Below, piece by piece: positions 8,737 to 16,792 of a stretch of DNA of 64,000 bases. The DNA comes from Roseibium suaedae. Lineage in GTDB: Bacteria; Pseudomonadota; Alphaproteobacteria; Rhizobiales; Stappiaceae. The notes under the pieces are model-generated. The model saw only the letters and a list, made by a program, of their open reading frames with translations. It had not been told where the DNA came from and did not search any database. Every line of letters begins with the position of its first letter. Positions within the stretch are counted from its first letter, which is position 1. Position numbers and translations under genes: made by a program. The stretch covers positions 1,392,710 through 1,456,709 of the forward strand of contig NZ_FRBW01000002.1 in NCBI RefSeq assembly GCF_900142725.1, given 5' to 3'.

Positions 8737-11406
8737 TCAGAAGTTGAGCGACACATCCCTGTGGCCGGACAGACAGCTTGCAACACTCAGCGCAATGTCG
8801 CGCGGGAGAGCTGCCTGCTGACGCAGACCGATGTTGTTGCGGATTGTAGCGTCATAGGCTTCGAGCTTCGGCAGAAGCTCTGTCTCGCCCTTCTTCCGCC
8901 AGACCAGATCCGCCTTCAACGCTTCGATCGACTGATCGATCAGCGCCTGGGCACCGGCAATGTCGTCGGCCTTCTTGCGCAGCAGAGAGCGGGCATCGCC
9001 GACACCCTTGCGGATGTCATCCGTGCCTTCGATCTCGCCGATCTGCGTCCGGATTTCCGCAAGCCGGTCAACAGCAGCCGTATGTTCCAGGGTCGCAATC
9101 TCGGACTTCAGACCTTCCAGCACCGGCTCGAAAGCTGCCAGCTTGTCGGCACCCTTCAGAACCGCAATGGCTTCGGCAAGCGGCTGATAGGCCGAGTCTG
9201 CCGACCGGCGATAGGTCAGGCGTGCCTTGTTCTCGGCTTTCTGGATGGTCGAGAACTGCTTGTTCGCTTCCTTCCAGGTACCGGGAATTTGAGCCATCAG
9301 ATCGTCATGCTGTTTCTGCAGGGTCTCGATCCGGGCCTTTGCTCGTTCGCCCTGGGCTTCCGAGTAGATGCCCGTCGGACCGGCGCGGCTGACAACGACC
9401 TGCAGTTCCTTGATGCGGGTCTCGATACGCAAGGCGTCGCGCTCGATCGCCCGGACCTCCCGGTGCAGAGGACGATATCCATCCGCAGCGTCCATTACCG
9501 CCTTCTCGGCCGCAGAAATTTCGCTCATCTGAGGGATGACCTGACCTGCGGTTTCGAAGCTCTTCGTCAGATCCTTTTGCAGATCCTTCGGAAGATAGGA
9601 AATGTCGAGCCCTTCTGCGGTCTTGATCGCGGACAGGATGCCCTGGCCGTTCTCGCTGAAGTCCTCGGCAACCGAGTTCTCCATGCAGTATTGCAGACGC
9701 GGGTTCATTGGCGGCGGTGCATTCTCCGAAAGGAGGCTGGACCGGTTCGGCAGATAGTTCACCAGCTGCGGATAGATCCCGGCAATGAACAGGGCCAGAA
9801 GCTGCAGGCTGATGAAGGCCACGACACCCTTGTACATGTCGATGGTCTTGACCGCAGCCGGAGCCACGCCGCGCAGATAGAACAGGGCGAAGCCGAAGGG
9901 CGGGGTCAGGAACGAGGTCTGGATATTCAGACCGATCATCACCCCAAGCCAGACAGCCGTGACATTGGCACCCGGATCAGCGAGCAGGATCGGCGCCACG
10001 ATCGGCACCACGACCACCGCGATTTCGATGAAATCAAGGAAGAAGCCGAGGATGAAGATCACCAGCATCACGATCAGGAACTGAACCCAGAACCCGCCCG
10101 GCAGACCTTGCAGGAAGTGCTTCACCAGCTCTTCCCCGCCAAAGGCGCGGAAGGAAGCGGTCAGCATGGCCGCACCAATCAGGATGATGAAGACGAGCGA
10201 CGAGGTCTTTGCCGTTTCCAGCATCACGCCCCGGAGCGTGTCTTCAAACTTGAGCGTACGCCAGCCGCTCCAGAACACGGCAATCAGCAGCAGCGACACC
10301 GCAATCAGCGCGATCACGAGGCCCAGAACTTCTTCCGAGGTCTGAACACGCTTGATGTTGATGGCACCGATGAAGCTGACGACGAGAGCGATGGCGAGAA
10401 GGGCGATGATCGTGAGGATCGCAGGGGTGTAGCGCGCCTTCGTTCCCTCTCCGCCAAGCCGGTAACCCGCCATGACCATCGCGCCGATGGCACCGATGGC
10501 ACCTGCCTGGTTCACCGTTGCAATACCGGCAACGATCGAGCCCAGAACGAGGAAGATCAGCGCCAGCGGCGGAACCAGCGTCACGAAGACCTGGCCAAGA
10601 AACTTCCGGTCAAAACCGGTGTCGTTGTGAACGGCCGGAGCCGCCTTGGGATTGATCAGCGCGAAGCCGAGAATGAAGAGCATATAGAGCCCGACGAGCA
10701 CGAGGCCCGGCAGGAACGCACCCAGGAACATTTCCCCGGCACTTGTCGACACGACAGCGAAGTCGGACGGCATGGTGACTTCACCAGTCGCCTGCTTGTA
10801 GAGCGTCTGGCGGATTGTGCCGGCCTGATCGACCGCACTGGCGAGCTGGTCGGCCAGAATGATCAGAACGATGGACGGCGGAATGATCTGCCCCAGCGTG
10901 CCGGAGGCGGCAATCGTCCCGGTCGCCAGCGGCACCGAGTATTTGTTACGCAGCATGGCCGGCAGGGAAATGAGGCCCATGGCCACCACGGTTGCGCCGA
11001 CGATGCCGGTGGTGGCTGCAAGCAGCGCGCCCACGAAGACCACCGAAATGCCGAGACCGCCCGGAACCGGACCGAACAGACGCGCCATCGTCACCAGCAG
11101 ATCTTCAGCGATCTTGGACCGCTGCAGCATGATGCCCATGAACACGAAAAGCGGAATGGCGATCAGTGTATCTCGCTCCGCCTCCCAGTAGATGCCGCGG
11201 AAGTTCGTGACCCCCGCGCTGAGCCACTGGCTGGGCCCGCCGATGGAGAAATACGCATCCACGCTGCCCGTGAACAGGTATCCGGCAAGCGAAGCAATGC
11301 CGATGGTGATGATGGCGGAACCCGGCAGCGCGAAGGCCACGGGAAACCCGGACCCCAGCGCAGTCGCCATCAGCACGATGAGTAGGATTAGAAAGAGAAG
11401 TTCCAT
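8737..11406 (-). CDS. dctM: TRAP transporter large permease (DctM family) with long C-terminal coiled-coil extension
   Basis: Large membrane subunit of a TRAP transporter, which uses an ion gradient to import organic acids delivered by the DctP receptor. Residues ~1-548 form the hydrophobic DctM domain (IPLFVFMGIMLQRSKIAEDL, GTLGQIIPPSIVLIILAD, SFLTPPFGFALFYLRG). Residues ~549-889 are a hydrophilic, Glu/Lys/Gln-rich, helix-forming tail without membrane segments. A usual DctM has about 425-450 residues, so this protein is about twice that; part of the excess also lies in extra hydrophobic segments inside the membrane domain. It is the last gene of the TakP-like operon. The role of the tail is unknown. 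Confidence 0.9.
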   Translation of the reverse strand: MELLFLILLIVLMATALGSGFPVAFALPGSAIITIGIASLAGYLFTGSVDAYFSIGGPSQWLSAGVTNFRGIYWEAERDTLIAIPLFVFMGIMLQRSKIAEDLLVTMARLFGPVPGGLGISVVFVGALLAATTGIVGATVVAMGLISLPAMLRNKYSVPLATGTIAASGTLGQIIPPSIVLIILADQLASAVDQAGTIRQTLYKQATGEVTMPSDFAVVSTSAGEMFLGAFLPGLVLVGLYMLFILGFALINPKAAPAVHNDTGFDRKFLGQVFVTLVPPLALIFLVLGSIVAGIATVNQAGAIGAIGAMVMAGYRLGGEGTKARYTPAILTIIALLAIALVVSFIGAINIKRVQTSEEVLGLVIALIAVSLLLIAVFWSGWRTLKFEDTLRGVMLETAKTSSLVFIILIGAAMLTASFRAFGGEELVKHFLQGLPGGFWVQFLIVMLVIFILGFFLDFIEIAVVVVPIVAPILLADPGANVTAVWLGVMIGLNIQTSFLTPPFGFALFYLRGVAPAAVKTIDMYKGVVAFISLQLLALFIAGIYPQLVNYLPNRSSLLSENAPPPMNPRLQYCMENSVAEDFSENGQGILSAIKTAEGLDISYLPKDLQKDLTKSFETAGQVIPQMSEISAAEKAVMDAADGYRPLHREVRAIERDALRIETRIKELQVVVSRAGPTGIYSEAQGERAKARIETLQKQHDDLMAQIPGTWKEANKQFSTIQKAENKARLTYRRSADSAYQPLAEAIAVLKGADKLAAFEPVLEGLKSEIATLEHTAAVDRLAEIRTQIGEIEGTDDIRKGVGDARSLLRKKADDIAGAQALIDQSIEALKADLVWRKKGETELLPKLEAYDATIRNNIGLRQQAALPRDIALSVASCLSGHRDVSLNF

Positions 11407-11426
11407 ATCATTCGGTCTCTGACGGC

Positions 11427-12464
11427 TTATTGGACGGCATGGGAATCATGGTCGCGTCCTCCGGGTTCGCCCCGGATGTCTGCAACCGCATCCATGAAAT
11501 AGCTGACGAACTGAACCATCATGGTGACCGCGAAGACACCGAGGTAACCAGCCATCAGGTATTTGACATAGAGGCCGAAACCAGCCTGGGTCGTCTCATA
11601 GGAGAGGATCGGGCTGTTGATGATGCTCTGCTTGCTGCCCATGCCGATGATCAGAACCACCCAGCACAGGGCAACGCCCAGGAACAGGCTTCCGATGGCG
11701 TTCACATAACCCTTGGTGCGGCGGCTGAGGCTGGCATAGAGGATGTCCACGCGAACGTGACCTTCTTCCAGCAGCGTATAGGCACTGGCAAACAGGAACA
11801 GCCCGGCATACCAGAAGCGCACCAGGTCAGCCATGAAGGCCTGTTCATAGGAAAAGATGAAGCGGCCGATCACGATCAGCAACTCGGACACCACGACCAG
11901 CAGCGCCAGCCAGGTGAAGCCAAGGGTGCGGGTGAAGGCGGCGATCACGAAGGACAGCGCGATCAGCGGCATGTGCACATAGGCCCCCCGGAACTGGGAG
12001 CGGCCGAGTTCTGCGGTCATGTCCGTGCCGACCACGGCTTCCAGCAACCCTTCCACACGAAGGAAGGAAATCACCGTGTCGACCACACCGACAATCAGCA
12101 CCGCCCAGAAGGCGGCTCGGATCAGATAGGCATTCAGATCACTGATCCGCCGGGAATCCTGCCGGAGCGTGACCGAACCTGTCTTGCTGACATAGACACA
12201 GGCCAGCACCACCATCAGGCCGTAAAGCCCGAGCTGACCCCATGACCAGACTGCCGACATGGCGCTATTTGCCTTTCCGCCGAAGATCGGCGCAATGCCC
12301 GGAAGGTCTTGCCAGTAATTGAGATAATTGTTGAGCAGAAAGGCTGCCATCACCGCCAGAATCGCCCAACCGAGCATGCGCACCGGTGCCGGATTCTTGA
12401 CCGAACCCGTCTGGCTGCTGACATGGGCGGACATTCCGGCCGGAACGCCGTGAGCGGACGTCAT
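11427..12464 (-). CDS. dctQ: TRAP transporter small permease (DctQ family) with N-terminal membrane extension
   Basis: Small membrane subunit of the same TRAP transporter. The DctQ-like core is in the C-terminal half (about residues 185-325), with the typical FASAYTLLEEGHVRVDILYASL. The first ~180 residues add several hydrophobic segments, making 345 aa against 150-200 for a usual DctQ. It is 20 bp upstream of dctM on the same strand. The extension matches the enlarged DctM encoded next to it, so the two may pack together; that is inference. Confidence 0.88.
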   Translation of the reverse strand: MTSAHGVPAGMSAHVSSQTGSVKNPAPVRMLGWAILAVMAAFLLNNYLNYWQDLPGIAPIFGGKANSAMSAVWSWGQLGLYGLMVVLACVYVSKTGSVTLRQDSRRISDLNAYLIRAAFWAVLIVGVVDTVISFLRVEGLLEAVVGTDMTAELGRSQFRGAYVHMPLIALSFVIAAFTRTLGFTWLALLVVVSELLIVIGRFIFSYEQAFMADLVRFWYAGLFLFASAYTLLEEGHVRVDILYASLSRRTKGYVNAIGSLFLGVALCWVVLIIGMGSKQSIINSPILSYETTQAGFGLYVKYLMAGYLGVFAVTMMVQFVSYFMDAVADIRGEPGGRDHDSHAVQ

Positions 12465-12502
12465 CGCAGGTTGTCCTTTGAAAGATTGGATACGACAAGG
12501 TA

Positions 12503-12526
12503 GGGGACGGAATTTCTTCCGCCCCC
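12503..12526 (-). promoter_or_regulatory. Intercistronic stem-loop between dctP and dctQ (TRAP operon 1)
   Basis: On the minus strand GGGGCGGAA and TTCCGTCCCC pair (one G-U) around a four-base GAAA loop. No T-run follows, so it is more likely an mRNA stabiliser or attenuator than a full terminator. It lies in the 87-bp gap after the binding-protein gene, the same place as hairpins in the other TRAP operons of this window. Confidence 0.55.
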
Positions 12527-12551
12527 ATTTTCAAGACGAGGCATCCGCGCC

Positions 12552-13652
12552 TTAGACAGTGATGCCCAGAACGCGGTTACGCTGCTGCGTGTAGCCGGTG
12601 TCGGCCAGAAGCATCCAGCGGCCGATTTCCGTACGGGCCTTGACGAAGCTCTCGTGGGTACGGGCAGCCAGGTCGGAGTGCTGGATGGTTTCCTCGAAGA
12701 CCGCTTCTGCAGCTTCACCGAAGGCGTCATAGACTTCGTCCGAGAACTTCTTCAGGACGACGCCGTGCTCGTTGATGAGCTTTTCGAGGTAGACACCGTT
12801 GTTGTTGTTGGTTTCCGCCATCTGCATGGCGTTTTCTTCCATGCAGGCTGCCTTGATGATCTGCTGATCGGTCTTGGACAGCGAGGACAGCCAGGACTTG
12901 TTGCAGCCCAGAGCCAGCTGAGAGCCCGGCTCATGCATGCCCGGATAGTAGTAGTACTTCGCCGCTTCGTAGAACTTCATGAAATAGTCGTTCCACGGGC
13001 CAACCCACTCGGTCGCGTCGACTGCGCCGGAGACAAGGTTTTCATAGATCTGGCCGCCCGGCAGGGACACCGGAGATGCACCCAGCTTTGCCATGACGTC
13101 GCCGCCGAGGCCCGGAATACGCATCTTCAGACCCTTGAGGTCGTCAGCGGTTTCGATTTCCTTGTTGAACCAGCCGCCCATCTGCACGCCGGTGTTGCCG
13201 GCTGCGAAGTTCTGCAGGCCATATTCGCCAGCCAGCTCGTCCCACAGCTCCTGACCGCCGCCGTACTTGATCCAGGCATCGATTTCCGCATAGGTCAGAC
13301 CGAACGGAACAGCCGTGAAATAGGCCCAAGCCGGGTGCTTGCCCTTCCAGTAGTAGTCAGCGCCGATATAGGCCTGAGCGTTACCGGAAGCGACTTCGTC
13401 GAAGGAGTCGAATGCGCCGACGCGTTCGCCAGCTGCGAAATACTGAACGTTGATCCGGCCTTCGGTGAGTTCACCGATGCGGGCAGCCAGACGCTGCGCG
13501 GAGGTGCCCAGACCCGGCATGTCGCGCGGCCAGGTCGAGACGATAACCATTTCCGTAGTGGACTGCGCGATAGCCGGAGCAGCCAAAGTGGTTGCCGCTA
13601 CGGCACCACCTGCACCAAGCCCAGCTTTCTTAATAAATGAACGACGATCCAT
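12552..13652 (-). CDS. dctP: TRAP transporter substrate-binding protein, DctP/TakP-like
   Basis: Periplasmic receptor of TRAP system 1 (366 aa). The N-terminus MDRRSFIKKAGLGAGGAV is Tat-like (RRSF) with cleavage probably after APAIA. The body resembles TakP, the 2-oxo-acid receptor of Rhodobacter sphaeroides: NTGVQMGGWF, a DLKGLKMRIPGLGG segment, DATEWVGPWNDY and AKYYYYPGMHEPGS are shared by eye. It is the first gene of the operon and diverges from a sensor kinase gene, which probably controls it. An oxo- or hydroxy-carboxylate ligand is inferred from the family. Confidence 0.9.
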   Translation of the reverse strand: MDRRSFIKKAGLGAGGAVAATTLAAPAIAQSTTEMVIVSTWPRDMPGLGTSAQRLAARIGELTEGRINVQYFAAGERVGAFDSFDEVASGNAQAYIGADYYWKGKHPAWAYFTAVPFGLTYAEIDAWIKYGGGQELWDELAGEYGLQNFAAGNTGVQMGGWFNKEIETADDLKGLKMRIPGLGGDVMAKLGASPVSLPGGQIYENLVSGAVDATEWVGPWNDYFMKFYEAAKYYYYPGMHEPGSQLALGCNKSWLSSLSKTDQQIIKAACMEENAMQMAETNNNNGVYLEKLINEHGVVLKKFSDEVYDAFGEAAEAVFEETIQHSDLAARTHESFVKARTEIGRWMLLADTGYTQQRNRVLGITV

Positions 13653-13695
13653 GTACTTTCTCCTCCCATACCGGATGTCAAATTCAATCAGTGCT

Positions 13696-13719
13696 TACAG
13701 TTGCACCGATCTAACTGTA
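13696..13719. promoter_or_regulatory. Candidate operator between dctP and the divergent sensor kinase gene
   Basis: TACAGTT (13696-13702) and AACTGTA (13713-13719) form a perfect 7-bp inverted repeat with a 10-bp spacer, 44 bp upstream of dctP. The 192-bp divergent region must hold promoters for both operons. The NarL-type regulator of the divergent operon is the obvious candidate binder, but no known consensus is matched. Confidence 0.45.
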
Positions 13720-13844
13720 TGTCTAGGAGAACGGGGGAGCGTTACGCTATTCGTGGTTCTGCGCATTGTTTGCGTAGTAATACTGAAGCCGTAGCGGAAC
13801 TCGGCCGGAAAAAGTGTAATTGGCGAGATGGATCTTCCGATTCC

Positions 13845-15218
13845 GTGACCTTCAAAACCAAACTCATGCTGATAACCCTGCTGCCGCTGGTGACGGTTTC
13901 GTTGCTGATCGGGGTCGCAAGCTACTACCAGGCACAGCAGTTGATCGAAGCGGAGACCAAATCCGTCGAGCAGCGGGTTCTGGAAGCCAAAAGGACGGAA
14001 ATCCGCAATTACATCAGCCTCGCGCTGACCTCCATCCAGGAGATCTACGAGAAGGAACCCGGAGGCCGGGACGCTGCCCAGGCGGCCGTCAAGCGCATCC
14101 TCAACGACATGACCTTCGACGTTGACGGCTATTTCTTCGTCTACAGCCTCGACGGCACGAACATCGTCCACCCCAAGCTCGATTATCTCGTGGGTAACAA
14201 TTGGTGGGATCTGCAGGACCCCAATGGGGACTACGTAATCCGGAACCTGATCCGCGAGGCCAAGAAGGGCGGCGGCTTTCACCGCTATGTCTGGCACAAG
14301 CCCAGCGCCGGTCAGGTGGAGGAAAAACTGGCCTATGCAATCCTCCTCGACAAGTGGGGCTGGATGATGGGAACCGGCCTCTACACCGACGACATAGCCG
14401 GCGAAATATCCAGCATGAACAAGGACTTCGAGCGCTCTATCCGGCAGACGGTGATCGCTATCTTTGCCATTACGCTGGTGGCGATCATGATCGCGGGCAC
14501 CCTGATCATCGGCGTACGGTTTTCAGAGCAACGATTTGCCGACGGCAAGCTGAAGGAGCTGACTAAGCGTATCGTCGACATTCAGGAGCAGGAGCGCAAA
14601 CGCGTGTCGACAGAACTCCATGACAGCATTTCCCAGCTTCTGGTCTCCATCCGCTATGGCCTCGAGATGATCCAGACCGAAGCTGCGGATCATCCGGTTC
14701 TAAAGCCTCAGGCAGACAAGTGCCTGACGATCCTCGACGGCACCCTGGCGGAAGTGCGCCGCATTTCGCGCGACCTGCGTCCCAGCATTCTGGACGACAT
14801 CGGGCTTGCCGCAGCACTCGTCAGCCTGGGCAAGGAATTCGAGATGCAATCCGGCATCAAGGTGAATGTCAGTGCCGACCGCAGCCACTCCCGCCTGTCA
14901 GACGGAGCCAAAACGGCGCTTTACCGGGTTGTGCAGGAAGCCATGACCAATGTCGCCCGGCATTCCGCCGCCGATCAGGTCGATATCCGCCTGGCCGTTG
15001 GCCTCACCACGCTGACGCTCACAATCGAGGACAACGGCCGGGGACTGCCCGTGCCGCTGGCAACAGGCGCGGGCCTCGGCATACCCAACATGCGGGAGCG
15101 GATGGAAAGCCATAACGGCTATCTGCAATTGTCCAACATGACGAAGGGCGGCACGCGCATCGAGGTTACCATGCCCCTGGAAAAACAATACACGCCCCAC
15201 TCCAACCAGGCAGCCTGA
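13845..15218 (+). CDS. Membrane sensor histidine kinase with single-Cache domain, NarX/HisKA_3 type
   Basis: Sensor kinase (457 aa) with a first membrane segment at residues ~8-28, a periplasmic Cache-type domain (~35-190: DGYFFVYSLDGTNIVHP, NNWWDLQDPNGDYVIRN), a second membrane segment near 200-225, and a HisKA_3 dimerisation domain with phospho-acceptor H259 in RKRVSTELHDSISQLL. A HATPase with DNGRGLP follows. The GTG start was chosen because it directly precedes the first membrane segment; no upstream ATG has a good ribosome-binding site and an ATG seven codons later is possible. It overlaps the regulator start by 1 bp (TGATG). It diverges from the TRAP operon it probably senses for. Confidence 0.88.
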   Translation: MTFKTKLMLITLLPLVTVSLLIGVASYYQAQQLIEAETKSVEQRVLEAKRTEIRNYISLALTSIQEIYEKEPGGRDAAQAAVKRILNDMTFDVDGYFFVYSLDGTNIVHPKLDYLVGNNWWDLQDPNGDYVIRNLIREAKKGGGFHRYVWHKPSAGQVEEKLAYAILLDKWGWMMGTGLYTDDIAGEISSMNKDFERSIRQTVIAIFAITLVAIMIAGTLIIGVRFSEQRFADGKLKELTKRIVDIQEQERKRVSTELHDSISQLLVSIRYGLEMIQTEAADHPVLKPQADKCLTILDGTLAEVRRISRDLRPSILDDIGLAAALVSLGKEFEMQSGIKVNVSADRSHSRLSDGAKTALYRVVQEAMTNVARHSAADQVDIRLAVGLTTLTLTIEDNGRGLPVPLATGAGLGIPNMRERMESHNGYLQLSNMTKGGTRIEVTMPLEKQYTPHSNQAA

Positions 15219-15889
15219 TGACCGGCCAAATATCTCCTTCAGCCACCCGCCTCCTGGACAAGATCCGGGTTCTTCTTGCCGACGATCACGAGCTGGTACG
15301 CGACGGGATCCGCGCCCGTCTTGAAAAGACCACGACGCTGCAGGTCGTCGGAGAAGCCACCAATGGCCGAGAAGCCGTCGAGAAAGTCGAGGCGCTGAAG
15401 CCCGACGTGGTGCTGATGGATGTCTCCATGCCGGTCATGAACGGTCTGGATGCGGCCCGCGAGATCCAGCGCCGCTTTCCGGCCACCGGCATCCTGGTGC
15501 TCTCCATTTATGACAATCCGGAATATGTGCGGGGCGTCATGCAGGCCGGCGCACGCGGCTATATCCTGAAGGACATTTCCGCAAGCGAGATGATCACCGC
15601 CATTACCTCCGTCGCCAATGGCGGCTATTATTTCTCCTCTGCGGTGGGGCCAACGCTGATCGGATCCAAGCCACAGGGCCAGAAAGAAGATCCCTATGGG
15701 CTGACAGACCGGGAGCGCGAAGTGCTCCTCGGCATCGCCAAGGGGCAACCGAACAAGGAAATCGCCAAATCTCTGGGGATCAGTGTGCGAACAGTGGAGA
15801 CGCACCGCCTGAACCTGAGAGAAAAGGTGGGTAGCAGAAATGCCGCCCAGCTCTACAAGATCGCTCAGGATCTGGGCCTGCTCGTGTAG
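15218..15889 (+). CDS. Two-component response regulator, NarL/LuxR family
   Basis: DNA-binding regulator (223 aa). The receiver has the acidic pair in LLADDHELV and phospho-acceptor D68 in VVLMDVSMPVMNG; the C-terminal LuxR-type helix-turn-helix reads LTDREREVLLGIAKGQPNKEIAKSLGISVRTVETH. The start overlaps the kinase stop (TGATG), so they form a pair. Inferred target: the TakP-like TRAP operon, which is transcribed divergently from the kinase. Confidence 0.92.
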   Translation: MTGQISPSATRLLDKIRVLLADDHELVRDGIRARLEKTTTLQVVGEATNGREAVEKVEALKPDVVLMDVSMPVMNGLDAAREIQRRFPATGILVLSIYDNPEYVRGVMQAGARGYILKDISASEMITAITSVANGGYYFSSAVGPTLIGSKPQGQKEDPYGLTDREREVLLGIAKGQPNKEIAKSLGISVRTVETHRLNLREKVGSRNAAQLYKIAQDLGLLV

Positions 15890-15958
15890 ACTGCTTCCTC
15901 TGAGACCTCCAAGCGCGGCCGGACCGGCCAGCCTCAAAACCCGGATATCACTCCTCAA

Positions 15959-16711
15959 ATGACCAAGCCCCTGATCCTCGTGACATCCGATGTCAAACCG
16001 GTAGACGGCTACAACTGGCATGCCGCCCCCTCCACCTATCTGAAGGCCGTGATCAGCGGCGCAGATGCCCTGCCGGTCATTCTTCCCTCCTTCGGCGCGG
16101 ACATTGATCTCGATGCTGTACTCGACCGGGTGGACGGCGTTCTGGCCACCGGATCCCGCAGCAACGTCAATCCTGAACTTTATGGCGGCGAAGCGACCGA
16201 GGCCAATGGCCCTTACGATCCGGAACGCGACGCCACCTCCCTGCCCCTGCTCCGCCGCGCGATCGAACGGGGCATCCCCGTTTTCGCCATTTGCCGCGGC
16301 ATGCAGGAACTGAATGTCGCCATGGGCGGCACCCTGCTCTCCGAAATTCAGGAGATTGAGGGACGCGACGATCACCGCGCACCAGTCACCGAAGAACAGG
16401 ACGAACGGTTCAAGATCTCCCATCCGGTCACCGTCAAACCGGGCAGCCAGCTTGAAGCGGTGATCAATCAGCCGGAGTTCAAGGTCAATTCCCTGCACCG
16501 CCAGGCTCTGGGCGAACTCGGCGACGGCGTGGAAGTCGACGCCTCTGCGGAAGACGGCACGATCGAGGCAGTCAGCGTGAAGGGCGCTTGCGGCTATGTT
16601 CTGGCCACCCAGTGGCATCCTGAATACTGGGTTGGCAGCGACACGCCATCCGCCAAGCTGTTCAAGGCCTTTGGCGATGCGGCACGCGCCTATCGGGCAG
16701 CGCAGAAGTAA
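15959..16711 (+). CDS. Class I glutamine amidotransferase-like, gamma-glutamyl-GABA hydrolase (PuuD) family
   Basis: Predicted cytoplasmic hydrolase (250 aa) of the peptidase C26 family, which cuts gamma-glutamyl amides such as gamma-glutamyl-GABA in polyamine breakdown. The nucleophile is C112 in FAICRGMQELNVAMGG, with the His-Glu partner in ATQWHPEYW near residue 221. No other puu genes are adjacent, so the true substrate is open. A gamma-glutamyltransferase is encoded ~5 kb away, but on the other strand. Confidence 0.85.
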   Translation: MTKPLILVTSDVKPVDGYNWHAAPSTYLKAVISGADALPVILPSFGADIDLDAVLDRVDGVLATGSRSNVNPELYGGEATEANGPYDPERDATSLPLLRRAIERGIPVFAICRGMQELNVAMGGTLLSEIQEIEGRDDHRAPVTEEQDERFKISHPVTVKPGSQLEAVINQPEFKVNSLHRQALGELGDGVEVDASAEDGTIEAVSVKGACGYVLATQWHPEYWVGSDTPSAKLFKAFGDAARAYRAAQK

Positions 16712-16729
16712 TCAGCCGGAACGGCACAA

Positions 16730-16767
16730 AAAGATGCCCCCGCGCCTGACGGCGCGGGGGCATCTTT
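16730..16767. terminator. Strong bidirectional intrinsic terminator
   Basis: A perfect 17-bp stem (16730-16746 with 16751-16767) around a TGAC loop, flanked by A-rich sequence on the left and T-rich on the right, lies between two convergent genes and can stop transcription from both sides. Confidence 0.85.
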
Positions 16768-16792
16768 CATTCAGGCATCCGGAAAAGACAGA

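Noticed and set aside
8677-11385. Long plus-strand open frame (902 codons) opposite the DctM gene
   Set aside because: It mirrors the DctM gene on the other strand; the translation is rich in His, Arg, Gln and Asp without any domain, typical of an antisense shadow in GC-rich DNA.
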